Positions 1 to 5,955 are shown, numbered from the stretch's first letter. The stretch is 5,955 nucleotides of DNA from Thermoprotei archaeon (GCA_003650785.1 QMRW01000080.1:1-5955); one strand, 5' to 3'. Program-made: numbers and translations. The notes: generated by a model from the sequence alone, not told the origin.

Positions 1-1
1 A

Positions 2-1582
2 GGCGCTAAGTTCATGAAACGTGCTGACTTTCCGAGTAGTACTTTCCTAAAGAATGTAGACTTTACTAGAGTTACGTTTCTGGGGAATGTGGACTTTTCT
101 GGTGCTACGTTCTCTGGAGACATAACCTTCATGAATACAACATTTCGTGGAGATGTGGACCTATCGGATGCTAAGTTTCAGGGGAGAGTTATATTTTCAA
201 ACGTTACATTCTCAGGAAGTACTAACTTCCTTAATACGGAATTTTCAGGGACTGTTGAGTTCTCTAGAACTACATTCCTCGCAAGCACTATATTCTCAAA
301 TGTTAAATTCCTAAATAATGTTATATTCTCGAATAATAATTTTCAGGCTGATACTACTTTCTCAGGTACTAGATTCTTAAAAAATGTGGACTTCTCAAAT
401 ACTATATTCTTGAAGTATGTAGACTTCTCTAGATCTATACTTCTAGGATACACTACATTTTTCAGGACTAGTTTTCTCTCAGATACTAACTTTTCAGATA
501 CTCGATTCTCAAAAGATGTAGAATTCGTTGAGACTGTGTTTTCAGGACATACCGACTTCTCTAATGTAGTATTCTCAGATCTTGTGAACTTCTCCCACAC
601 TGTATTTCTAGGACGAACAGAATTTAATTACACAAGATTTCTAAAAGATGCTATTTTTCGTGAGACAGAATTTCAACCAGGTTTTCCACTACTGGAGCTT
701 AGTGTGGATAAATATATATTATTCAGAAATGCCTATTTTGAGAATCAGAAGAATGTGATATTCGATAATGTTGATATGAGTAAGGTCTCTTTCATAGATA
801 CTGACATCACAAGGATTAAATTTAGAAATGTGAAATGGGAAGAATATGATAATAGATACATCTTATATTGCGAAAAACTTCTGATATTGAAGAATGATGG
901 ATACTATAGGTATAGACATATTGTACGAGCCCTAAATAGGCTCAAGAGATTGAGGAGTAATGAAGAAGAACTTAGAAAGCGTATCGAAGAGTTATATAAA
1001 CTAAGCGATGAAAGACTAAGTGAGAAGATACATGAAATTATAGAGGAAATAGATCATGCACTAAAGAAAAGTGTGAAGGAGTGGGATAGAGAACTACTCG
1101 AGAGAATAGAATCTCAGAGTATTGATGAGATTCTGAGTATGTACAGGGCACTTAGAGAGAACTATGAATATTACCTAAGGTATGAGACTGCTGGGAAATT
1201 CTTCATAAGTGAAATGGAAATGATGAAATGTTCTAGAAGAGGGATAGAGAGAGCTGTTTTAACACTGTATAAGTGTCTATGTCTCTATGGCGAGAGCTGT
1301 ACAAGACCCATAATATGGAGTGTACTAATAATAGTATTATTTGCTTTAGTAAGACTTTGCCTTCAATTATTCAGTCTACCTTCTACTATCTCTCTAAGTG
1401 ACAAAACTAGTGTAATAGCTATGTTCATCGAAAACTTAGAAATCAGTGTTGCTACGTTCTTTCAGATGTATACAGTGCTTGAATACCATGTACTGATTGA
1501 GAGACTACTTTCTGTAATCATCCTGGGCTGCCTTTTCATCTCGCTTAGAAGGAGATTCGAGAAAAAAGTGCGAACTCGCTAA
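2..1582 (+). CDS. Pentapeptide-repeat membrane protein with C-terminal two-helix (degenerate ion-channel-like) domain, 5' partial
   Basis: The frame is open to the window edge: the four codons before the ATG at 14 read G-A-K-F and continue the repeat, so this ATG is probably internal and the N-terminus lies outside. Numbering from that ATG (522 residues), residues 1-220 form 20 consecutive 11-residue units with Phe (rarely Leu) spaced 5,6,5,6, as in LKNVDFSNTIF; this resembles the Pentapeptide_3-type right-handed beta-helix. A charged, probable coiled-coil stretch lies at about 305-370. Next come a YRALRENYEYY / SEMEMMK stretch (377-405) and LYGES-TRP, sequences typical of pentapeptide proteins that carry a channel-like tail. 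Hydrophobic segments at about 433-455 and 497-511 flank a pore-loop-like region (about 478-493), and the C-terminus is basic. No potassium-channel TVGYG filter is visible, so ion conduction is doubtful. Function unknown; a membrane-anchored scaffold is inferred. No operon partner is visible. Confidence 0.88.
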   Translation, partial: GAKFMKRADFPSSTFLKNVDFTRVTFLGNVDFSGATFSGDITFMNTTFRGDVDLSDAKFQGRVIFSNVTFSGSTNFLNTEFSGTVEFSRTTFLASTIFSNVKFLNNVIFSNNNFQADTTFSGTRFLKNVDFSNTIFLKYVDFSRSILLGYTTFFRTSFLSDTNFSDTRFSKDVEFVETVFSGHTDFSNVVFSDLVNFSHTVFLGRTEFNYTRFLKDAIFRETEFQPGFPLLELSVDKYILFRNAYFENQKNVIFDNVDMSKVSFIDTDITRIKFRNVKWEEYDNRYILYCEKLLILKNDGYYRYRHIVRALNRLKRLRSNEEELRKRIEELYKLSDERLSEKIHEIIEEIDHALKKSVKEWDRELLERIESQSIDEILSMYRALRENYEYYLRYETAGKFFISEMEMMKCSRRGIERAVLTLYKCLCLYGESCTRPIIWSVLIIVLFALVRLCLQLFSLPSTISLSDKTSVIAMFIENLEISVATFFQMYTVLEYHVLIERLLSVIILGCLFISLRRRFEKKVRTR

Positions 1583-1632
1583 ATAAACTTCCAGAATGTA
1601 CATAGTAAACATGCCCTCTAGGATAGGACACA

Positions 1633-1640
1633 TTTATAAA
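1633..1640 (+). promoter_or_regulatory. Archaeal TATA box for the EamA transporter gene
   Basis: TTTATAAA is centred about 28 bp before the ATG at 1665, the usual archaeal TATA-to-start-site distance. Transcription would therefore begin at or within a few bases of the start codon, giving a leaderless mRNA. A G-rich run (GGGGGT, 1655-1660) lies 4 bp before the ATG and resembles a Shine-Dalgarno sequence, but it would probably fall upstream of the transcript. Confidence 0.6.
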
Positions 1641-1664
1641 TGGATATTCCTGCAGGGGGTATAG

Positions 1665-2537
1665 ATGAGACTAAAACAGAGAGGGCTTATCCTATCTTTA
1701 CTGGCTAGTATGACTAGTGGAGTTAGCTATTTGTGTAATAAGCAGATGTTATTGGAACTTAATGTAGAGACTAGCATAGTGTTGTGGTTTACATTTGGTA
1801 CATTCTATTATCTAGTTTACTTATCCCTTAAAGGATACCTGAAGTACACACTCGCTGAGATTAAAAATGCATTTAGAGAGGTTTTACTCGTAGCTATGAC
1901 TTCGTGTTTAGGTGCACTATTATGGTTTTGGGGTACTACTATGACCGATCCTACTAGTGTAGCATTTATTCTTCAATCCACTAGAGTCTTCACCTTCATA
2001 ATGGGTACTTTAGTCCTTAGTGAGAAGTTATCGTTTAGAGAAAGCCTAGGTGCACTATTCGCCTTTCTGGGAGTGTTCATTCTAACCTTTGCCACTAAAG
2101 AAGTACAGCTACTATCTGTAGCAATTTTACTTACTTCGGCATTTTCATATGCACTTTCGAATGTACTAGCCAAGAGATATGTTGAAAGAGTGAAACCTCT
2201 CTCACTCTCCTTCGGTAGAGCTATGCTTATCTCAATTATACTTTTCATTTACTCATTAACTCTTCGTAAATTGGAACTACTACACTCTAATACAGCACTA
2301 GGTTGGGGTATGTTAGGTGCACTCTTAGCTCCCTTTTTGACTATTCTCCTGACTTACGAGGCATTAAAGTGTTTGGAGGTATCTAAATTTGCTGTGCTTT
2401 ACTCTCTGAGCTCCTTCTTTACAATATTATTCGGAATACTGCTCTTCTCCAGATTGCCTACCCTACAACAAGTAGTAGGTGGAGGCACTATTATAGCTGG
2501 AGTAATAATCATGACAACATCATCTAAAGCACGATGA
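1665..2537 (+). CDS. EamA/DMT-superfamily transporter (RhaT/YdcZ-like drug/metabolite exporter)
   Basis: This 290-residue protein is almost entirely hydrophobic, with about ten membrane helices in two tandem EamA halves (about 8-141 and 149-286), the normal length and layout of the family. Each half ends with the family's typical pattern. In the first, a run of small and hydroxyl residues (TDPTSVAFILQSTRVFTF) precedes LSEKLSFRESLG and a Gly-rich helix; in the second, EVSKFAVLYSLSSFF precedes LPTLQQVVGGG. Members sit in the cytoplasmic membrane and move small metabolites such as amino acids, nucleotide sugars or drugs; the substrate cannot be read from the sequence. The ATG is chosen because it begins directly before the first helix and has a well-placed TATA box. 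It lies 82 bp after the pentapeptide gene with its own promoter, so it is probably transcribed separately. No disruption is seen. Confidence 0.92.
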   Translation: MRLKQRGLILSLLASMTSGVSYLCNKQMLLELNVETSIVLWFTFGTFYYLVYLSLKGYLKYTLAEIKNAFREVLLVAMTSCLGALLWFWGTTMTDPTSVAFILQSTRVFTFIMGTLVLSEKLSFRESLGALFAFLGVFILTFATKEVQLLSVAILLTSAFSYALSNVLAKRYVERVKPLSLSFGRAMLISIILFIYSLTLRKLELLHSNTALGWGMLGALLAPFLTILLTYEALKCLEVSKFAVLYSLSSFFTILFGILLFSRLPTLQQVVGGGTIIAGVIIMTTSSKAR

Positions 2538-2579
2538 CTGAGGCTATCAATATAGAACTGATGCATAGTATACTCTTCA

Positions 2580-2762
2580 ATGTATTTCAAGGAGAAAAGA
2601 GAGGAATGTAATGTCGGATCTAAGAGTGAGTATAGGACTATAGTCCAGATCTTAATAACAATCTACCTTTTAGTCACACTACATCCAATTGCATCTTTCG
2701 TAAGGATTGCATTTACTCCTATATTTTTTATAGATCCTCAAGAGTTACATATTGGTATCTGA
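2580..2762 (+). CDS. Doubtful small ORF, possible single-helix membrane peptide (60 aa)
   Basis: An ATG at 2580 opens 60 codons ending in TGA two bases before the ATG of the DHH gene. The predicted peptide has a charged start (about residues 1-19) and a hydrophobic stretch (about 20-50) that could span the membrane once or twice. Codon choice resembles the neighbouring genes. Against it: no clear TATA box or Shine-Dalgarno sequence precedes the ATG, the likely TATA box of the DHH gene lies within its last codons (2725-2733), and hydrophobic residues arise easily in AT-rich DNA. I recognise no family. It could be a small protein co-transcribed with the phosphoesterase, or just intergenic sequence; the latter is somewhat more likely. 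Confidence 0.25.
   Translation: MYFKEKREECNVGSKSEYRTIVQILITIYLLVTLHPIASFVRIAFTPIFFIDPQELHIGI
2725..2733 (+). promoter_or_regulatory. Archaeal TATA box for the DHH phosphoesterase gene
   Basis: TTTTTTATA is centred about 36 bp before the ATG at 2765. With the usual archaeal spacing, transcription would start near 2755, leaving a leader of about ten bases without a convincing Shine-Dalgarno sequence. This supports separate transcription of the phosphoesterase and counts against the 60-codon ORF that overlaps the box. Confidence 0.5.
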
Positions 2763-2764
2763 AC

Positions 2765-3952
2765 ATGTCCATAGAGGATTTCAAAAACAGGGCCCATCAA
2801 GCTATAGAGCTAATGGAGACTGGAGGATATAAACATGCATTGATAGTTCACCATGATGATGCCGATGGACTATGTTCAGGAGCAGTAGCTAAAGTAGCTT
2901 TAGAAAGAAAAGGGATAGATACCACTTTATTGTGTGTAGAGAAACTCATTCCTCAGGTCATTACTAAGATACATTCAGTAGAAGAGAAGCTAATAGTATA
3001 TTGTGATATAGGATCATCACATTCCCATCTCATATCGAGAGAGAACAAAAGTAGAAACCTAGTGATAATATTAGATCACCATGATCCAAGTACATCCACG
3101 GATAAGATGGTTGTGGATCTCAATCTCGAGCTCTTCGGATTTAAGGGAGAAAGGGACTTCTCTGGAGCTACATGTTGCTACCTCTTTGCTAAAGAGATCG
3201 ATGAAAGGAACAGGGATTTGTCATACCTCGCAGTTATCGGAAGTCAGGAGATACCAGGAGACTTAGTAAGTCTCAATAGAGAAGTACTGAATGAGGCTCT
3301 TAAAAGCAGATCTATAATTGAAGAAAAAGGAAAGCTAGTTGTGAGTAGGCTTGGAGTGCCTGTTAAATCTATGTTCTCTAAACTCCAGATACTAGGTGCA
3401 GTAGGGTACTATGTAGGTGGCCCTGAAAAAGGAATACATGCATGTATTCATGGGTTCAATAGGGAGGTAGAGAGTCTAGTAAAAGAACTAGAAGAAAAGA
3501 GGAAGAAAATAAACAGAAGAATATTATCCATATTATATAGAGGAGGATTGAAAAAGCTGAAGTTTATCCAATGGATCGATGTTGGAGATATGTATAAAGG
3601 AATGGGGACAAAAGTCGTGGGAACACTATGCTCATTCCTCACATATAGACGGGGTCTGATAGATGAAGACAAGTATCTAGTGGGACTAATGAATATGGAG
3701 CCCCGCATACCTAAGTTGGGTGAAATTGAAGGAGAATATGTAAAAGTCTCTATTAGAGTTCCTAGAGGCTTAAGAAAGCATATTGATAATGGCGTACGAC
3801 CGACTGCTATTGAGCTACTTAGAATGGCTACTAGAGACTTTGGAATTGCTGTAGATGGACATGAGTATGCGGCTAGCTGTATAATTGATGCTAATAGAAA
3901 GGATGAAATGCTGAGAAGAATGGATGAGTATATCGGTAAGTACTCCAAGTAG
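2765..3952 (+). CDS. DHH/DHHA1 family phosphoesterase, RecJ-like
   Basis: A 395-residue protein of the DHH superfamily: Mn-dependent hydrolases that cleave phosphodiester bonds in single-stranded DNA, short RNAs or cyclic dinucleotides. All N-terminal metal-binding motifs are visible: motif I as H29-H30-D31-D32-A33-D34-G35, motif II as D81 in VYCDIG, motif III as D104-H105-H106, and a motif IV-like D166 in IPGD. The C-terminal part ends in D364-G365-H366-E-Y-A-A-S, matching the GGH-type substrate-binding motif of DHHA1 with the first Gly replaced by Asp. A charged helix at about 240-260 links the two domains. The complete motifs suggest an active enzyme, unlike the catalytically inactive RecJ-like proteins known from some crenarchaeal replisomes. 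Whether it acts in repair or replication (RecJ/GAN-like) or in nucleotide turnover (NrnA-like) cannot be decided here. No frameshift is seen; the stop faces the radical SAM gene. Confidence 0.9.
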   Translation: MSIEDFKNRAHQAIELMETGGYKHALIVHHDDADGLCSGAVAKVALERKGIDTTLLCVEKLIPQVITKIHSVEEKLIVYCDIGSSHSHLISRENKSRNLVIILDHHDPSTSTDKMVVDLNLELFGFKGERDFSGATCCYLFAKEIDERNRDLSYLAVIGSQEIPGDLVSLNREVLNEALKSRSIIEEKGKLVVSRLGVPVKSMFSKLQILGAVGYYVGGPEKGIHACIHGFNREVESLVKELEEKRKKINRRILSILYRGGLKKLKFIQWIDVGDMYKGMGTKVVGTLCSFLTYRRGLIDEDKYLVGLMNMEPRIPKLGEIEGEYVKVSIRVPRGLRKHIDNGVRPTAIELLRMATRDFGIAVDGHEYAASCIIDANRKDEMLRRMDEYIGKYSK

Positions 3953-4031
3953 TGACGGCTACTAGGACTGCAGTATATCTATCCTTAAGTTTAGAGCATT
4001 ATCTAAATTGTAAGCTACTAGGATAGTGCAT
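3953..4031. other. Convergent intergenic gap with 10-bp direct repeat and weak hairpin
   Basis: This 79 bp gap separates two genes ending head-on and probably serves as terminator region for both. It holds two copies of GCTACTAGGA (3958-3967 and 4014-4023). A weak hairpin lies between them (stem 3988-3994 with 4003-4009, including one G-U pair; 8-base loop), flanked by an outer 6-bp inverted pair CTATCC (3979-3984) and GGATAG (4021-4026). No long T-tract of the kind used by archaeal terminators is seen on either strand, so termination here is inferred from position only. Confidence 0.3.
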
Positions 4032-5021
4032 TCAGTGGAGGCTATCAGCTAATCTAGGACATAGTGGATCCGCCAAATTTAAACTACCCCTCTCTATATA
4101 TGCTCTAGCATAGCATCCTCCTCTACAGAATTCTCTTATTGGACAGTCAGCACACTCTTTAGGTATTTGTTCACTAATTTCTATATTTAATGGATGTTCA
4201 TCGAAGATCTTTAGTGCTTCACTAAATCTAAGTTCTCTGAGATCTGCTATTGCAATGTCTAGTACATCGCATAGGAGCAGTCTACCCATAGGATCTACAT
4301 CCACTACTGATGATCTTCTACACGAGTAGCATCTAACATAGGGTGATTTAGCTACTAGTAGAGCAAAAGGCGCACACCATATACTTAATGGAAATCTGAG
4401 TTCATTAGCGTATTCCGAGACCTTTCTTAAGACTGTGATCCACTCTCTACTGTTTATTGTAATATTAGATCTAGCTCTTCCAGCCCTTATGACTGGTATT
4501 ACTGCAGCACTACATGCTCCTAAATTCTCAGCCAATTCTATGAGACTACTAGCATATTTGTAGTTGATTTTAGAGACTGCCATTACTATCGTGAATTCTA
4601 CATCTAATTTGGATAGGAGCTCTATGCCTCGGATGGTCCTACTCCATGTACCTTTTCCTCTTACTGCGTCGTGGATCTCTTCAGTAGGTCCATCTAGGCT
4701 AACATATGTGAAGACATCATAATTCGCTAACCATTCTGCTATAGTCCTATCTATTAGAGTTCCATTTGTCTGGATACTTGTGCTTATTCCAAGTCTATAT
4801 GCCTCTTCTACAATCTTACGAGTCTTGTCAAACACTATAAGGGGTTCTCCACCAGTAAGACCTACAAATCTCACATCTAGTTCAGCAGCCTCTCTTAAAA
4901 TCCTTAGGCACTCTTCTGTGCTAAGCTCCTGCTTAAACCTGTCTGCTACATAACAGTGGATGCATGATAAATTACACTTACGGGTAATTAACCATATTAT
5001 TCCACTTAATCTTTCTTTCAT
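4032..5021 (-). CDS. Radical SAM/SPASM domain protein
   Basis: A 329-residue radical SAM enzyme. The signature C16-x3-C20-x2-C23 near the N-terminus would bind the [4Fe-4S] cluster that cleaves S-adenosylmethionine; G57-G58-E59-P60 is the usual SAM-binding GGEP motif, and the QTNG (84-87) and SLDG (108-111) strands fit the TIM-barrel core. The C-terminus carries a complete seven-cysteine SPASM pattern: C234 (or C231), then G246-x4-C251, then C290-x2-C293-x5-C299-x3-C303, and C321. It should therefore hold two auxiliary Fe-S clusters. SPASM proteins include peptide and protein maturases (PqqE, sulfatase maturases, thioether-forming enzymes) and heme-pathway enzymes (AhbC/AhbD, NirJ). Nothing adjacent identifies the substrate. 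The ATG is the only sensible start: an in-frame TAA lies six bases upstream and the CxxxCxxC is close behind. Cytoplasmic and oxygen-sensitive by family; it fits an anaerobe. Confidence 0.93.
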   Translation of the reverse strand: MKERLSGIIWLITRKCNLSCIHCYVADRFKQELSTEECLRILREAAELDVRFVGLTGGEPLIVFDKTRKIVEEAYRLGISTSIQTNGTLIDRTIAEWLANYDVFTYVSLDGPTEEIHDAVRGKGTWSRTIRGIELLSKLDVEFTIVMAVSKINYKYASSLIELAENLGACSAAVIPVIRAGRARSNITINSREWITVLRKVSEYANELRFPLSIWCAPFALLVAKSPYVRCYSCRRSSVVDVDPMGRLLLCDVLDIAIADLRELRFSEALKIFDEHPLNIEISEQIPKECADCPIREFCRGGCYARAYIERGSLNLADPLCPRLADSLH

Positions 5022-5066
5022 ACTCCCTTATCCCTGACATACACCAAGAGGATATGGTCTGAGGGT

Positions 5067-5080
5067 GTTTTTATTTTTAA
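5067..5080 (-). promoter_or_regulatory. Probable TATA box for the radical SAM gene
   Basis: On the minus strand this reads TTAAAAATAAAAAC, an AT-rich block about 50 bp before the ATG at 5021. It would place the transcript start near 5047, leaving a leader of about 25 bases. That leader ends in AAGGGAGT directly against the ATG; the GGGAG is Shine-Dalgarno-like but only one base from the start codon, closer than usual. Confidence 0.4.
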
Positions 5081-5236
5081 TGGTTAAGAACATTCTTAGT
5101 GACATATATCCGACTATAGACGGTACTCCAATACAGTGCTTCATGAAGTTAGAATATACTGGTTTTTCTATAGAGTTCTAGGGGAGGAATACATCGTAGT
5201 TTTGAAGCTTGAAGATAGGTATATAGAGTTTCGTTG

Positions 5237-5955
5237 TTAATCCTGTCCTATTCTGAGCTGGACCTCGATAGTGGTATTCGGCTCTACTTCTACTCGCTTA
5301 TATGCAGTATATCCACCGTAATGTACTACTATTACGTACACTCCTCTTGCGACTGTAAAATTAAATCTACCATTCTTGTCAGTCCGTATAGTTAGTAGAG
5401 GGTGACCACTATGTGTACGATAGTATATCGAGACTTTACCATTCTCTAAGGGTCTATTATCTATAAAGACCGTACCCATTATCACTCCACACCCATTCAC
5501 GTACCTTGGAGTTATGTTTATCCAACCCTTAAGAGGATTGAAAGCCTTTACTAGATGATATGGATAACCCCATCCCTCTGGGTAGACCCTAGTATTATTA
5601 AAAATGCCAGCTGTAGGATCTACATGAATCCAGCCCTTTCCCTCTACATAGACTTCAGCCCATGCATGAGTTGCTGGTGTTATGCTATTATCCCTTACTA
5701 GTCTAGCTGGTATCCCTACAGATCTGCACATAGCTACGAATAGTATAGAGAAGTTAGTACATGTACCCTTGCCCTGTTTTAGTATAGTCACGGGAGATTC
5801 CCTGTGCCAAAAGGCTCTATCGTACTCTAGGTACTCGTGTACAAACGAGTATATAGTCTTAATCGCCTCTACAATATCGCTCTTATTATAGATAAGCGTA
5901 TATGTGAATAGGTAGATAGTATACCTCCAGTCTTCAACAGGCTCCTCTCCTGATA
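5237..5955 (-). CDS. Transglutaminase-like protein with C-terminal carboxypeptidase-regulatory-like beta-sandwich domain, 5' partial
   Basis: The frame is open to the right edge of the window: 238 residues are visible and the N-terminus is missing. The first in-frame GTG (5791) is not the real start, because the 54 codons upstream encode transglutaminase-core sequence, including FVHEYLEYD, just ahead of the catalytic Cys. Counting visible residues, the papain-like triad is intact: C65 in QGKGTCTNFS, H96 in ATHAWAEVY, and D112 in WIHVDPTAG, followed by a Trp/Tyr-rich segment. Residues from about 155 to the end (GTVFIDNRPLENGKVSIYY, TDKNGRFNF, GVYVIVV) look like a carboxypeptidase regulatory-like or Ig-like beta-sandwich. 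Archaeal proteins of this type are usually extracytoplasmic and may act as proteases or cross-linkers; a signal peptide or anchor would lie outside the window. Its substrate is unknown. It shares orientation with the radical SAM gene but is separated by 215 bp, so no operon is implied. Confidence 0.9.
   Translation of the reverse strand, partial: SGEEPVEDWRYTIYLFTYTLIYNKSDIVEAIKTIYSFVHEYLEYDRAFWHRESPVTILKQGKGTCTNFSILFVAMCRSVGIPARLVRDNSITPATHAWAEVYVEGKGWIHVDPTAGIFNNTRVYPEGWGYPYHLVKAFNPLKGWINITPRYVNGCGVIMGTVFIDNRPLENGKVSIYYRTHSGHPLLTIRTDKNGRFNFTVARGVYVIVVHYGGYTAYKRVEVEPNTTIEVQLRIGQD

Noticed and set aside
343..600. 85-codon minus-strand ORF opposite the pentapeptide repeats
   Set aside because: Its regular Glu/Asn/Ser/Lys pattern is the reverse complement of the 33-bp repeat, which lacks stops in that frame because of its regularity; it is a shadow of the plus-strand gene.
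1973..2248. 91-codon minus-strand ORF within the EamA gene
   Set aside because: It is antisense to well-conserved transporter helices, with low-complexity sequence and no promoter.
2399..2590. 63-codon minus-strand ORF across the end of the EamA gene
   Set aside because: Most of it is antisense to the last transporter helices, and no family or signal is recognised.
2848..2862. Box C-like ATGATGA of a C/D guide RNA
   Set aside because: It encodes part of the HHDDADG motif of the DHH gene, and no paired box D with suitable spacing was seen.
3081..3266. 61-codon plus-strand ORF inside the DHH gene
   Set aside because: It is an alternative frame within the conserved phosphoesterase core with no independent start signal.
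3448..3948. 166-codon minus-strand ORF opposite the 3' part of the DHH gene
   Set aside because: It is a Ser/Leu/Ile-rich antisense translation of a gene with clear catalytic motifs and has no recognisable domain or promoter.
5682..5891. 69-codon plus-strand ORF opposite the transglutaminase core
   Set aside because: It lies antisense to the catalytic-Cys region of a clear transglutaminase, and its composition fits a shadow.

Overview
The window looks like chromosomal DNA of an archaeon, most likely a thermophilic crenarchaeote (Thermoprotei). The signs are AGA/AGG arginine and ATA isoleucine codons throughout, AT-rich TATA-like boxes about 25-30 bp before several start codons, almost no 5' leader or Shine-Dalgarno sequence on the plus-strand genes, and protein types common in that group (an archaeal DHH/DHHA1 phosphoesterase, a SPASM radical SAM protein, a transglutaminase joined to a beta-sandwich domain). 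Species-level placement is not possible from this sequence alone.

Layout. Three plus-strand genes fill the left two thirds. First is a pentapeptide-repeat membrane protein (2-1582), cut by the left edge: its reading frame and its repeat both run off the window. Second is a ten-helix EamA/DMT-type transporter (1665-2537) with a TATA box placed for a leaderless transcript. After a 227 bp gap holding a doubtful 60-codon ORF comes a RecJ-like DHH phosphoesterase (2765-3952) with its metal-binding motifs intact. It ends facing a minus-strand radical SAM/SPASM protein (5021-4032) across a 79 bp convergent gap. A 215 bp gap follows, then a minus-strand transglutaminase-like protein (5955-5237), cut by the right edge and longer than its first GTG start would suggest.

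The genes do not form an obvious operon or pathway. Each of the three genes whose start lies in the window has its own promoter-like element, and their predicted roles (membrane scaffold or degenerate channel, metabolite transport, nucleic acid or nucleotide hydrolysis, Fe-S radical chemistry, cell-surface or secreted transglutaminase fold) do not share a substrate. No RNA genes, insertion sequences, CRISPR arrays or origins were recognised.

The points most worth a second look are the unbroken 11-residue repeat of the first protein, its pore-like C-terminus without a selectivity filter, the orphan SPASM enzyme with no clear substrate, small ORFs in the two larger gaps, and a roughly twofold excess of the tetranucleotide CTAG across the window. 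I did not find strong evidence for an undescribed multi-gene system.
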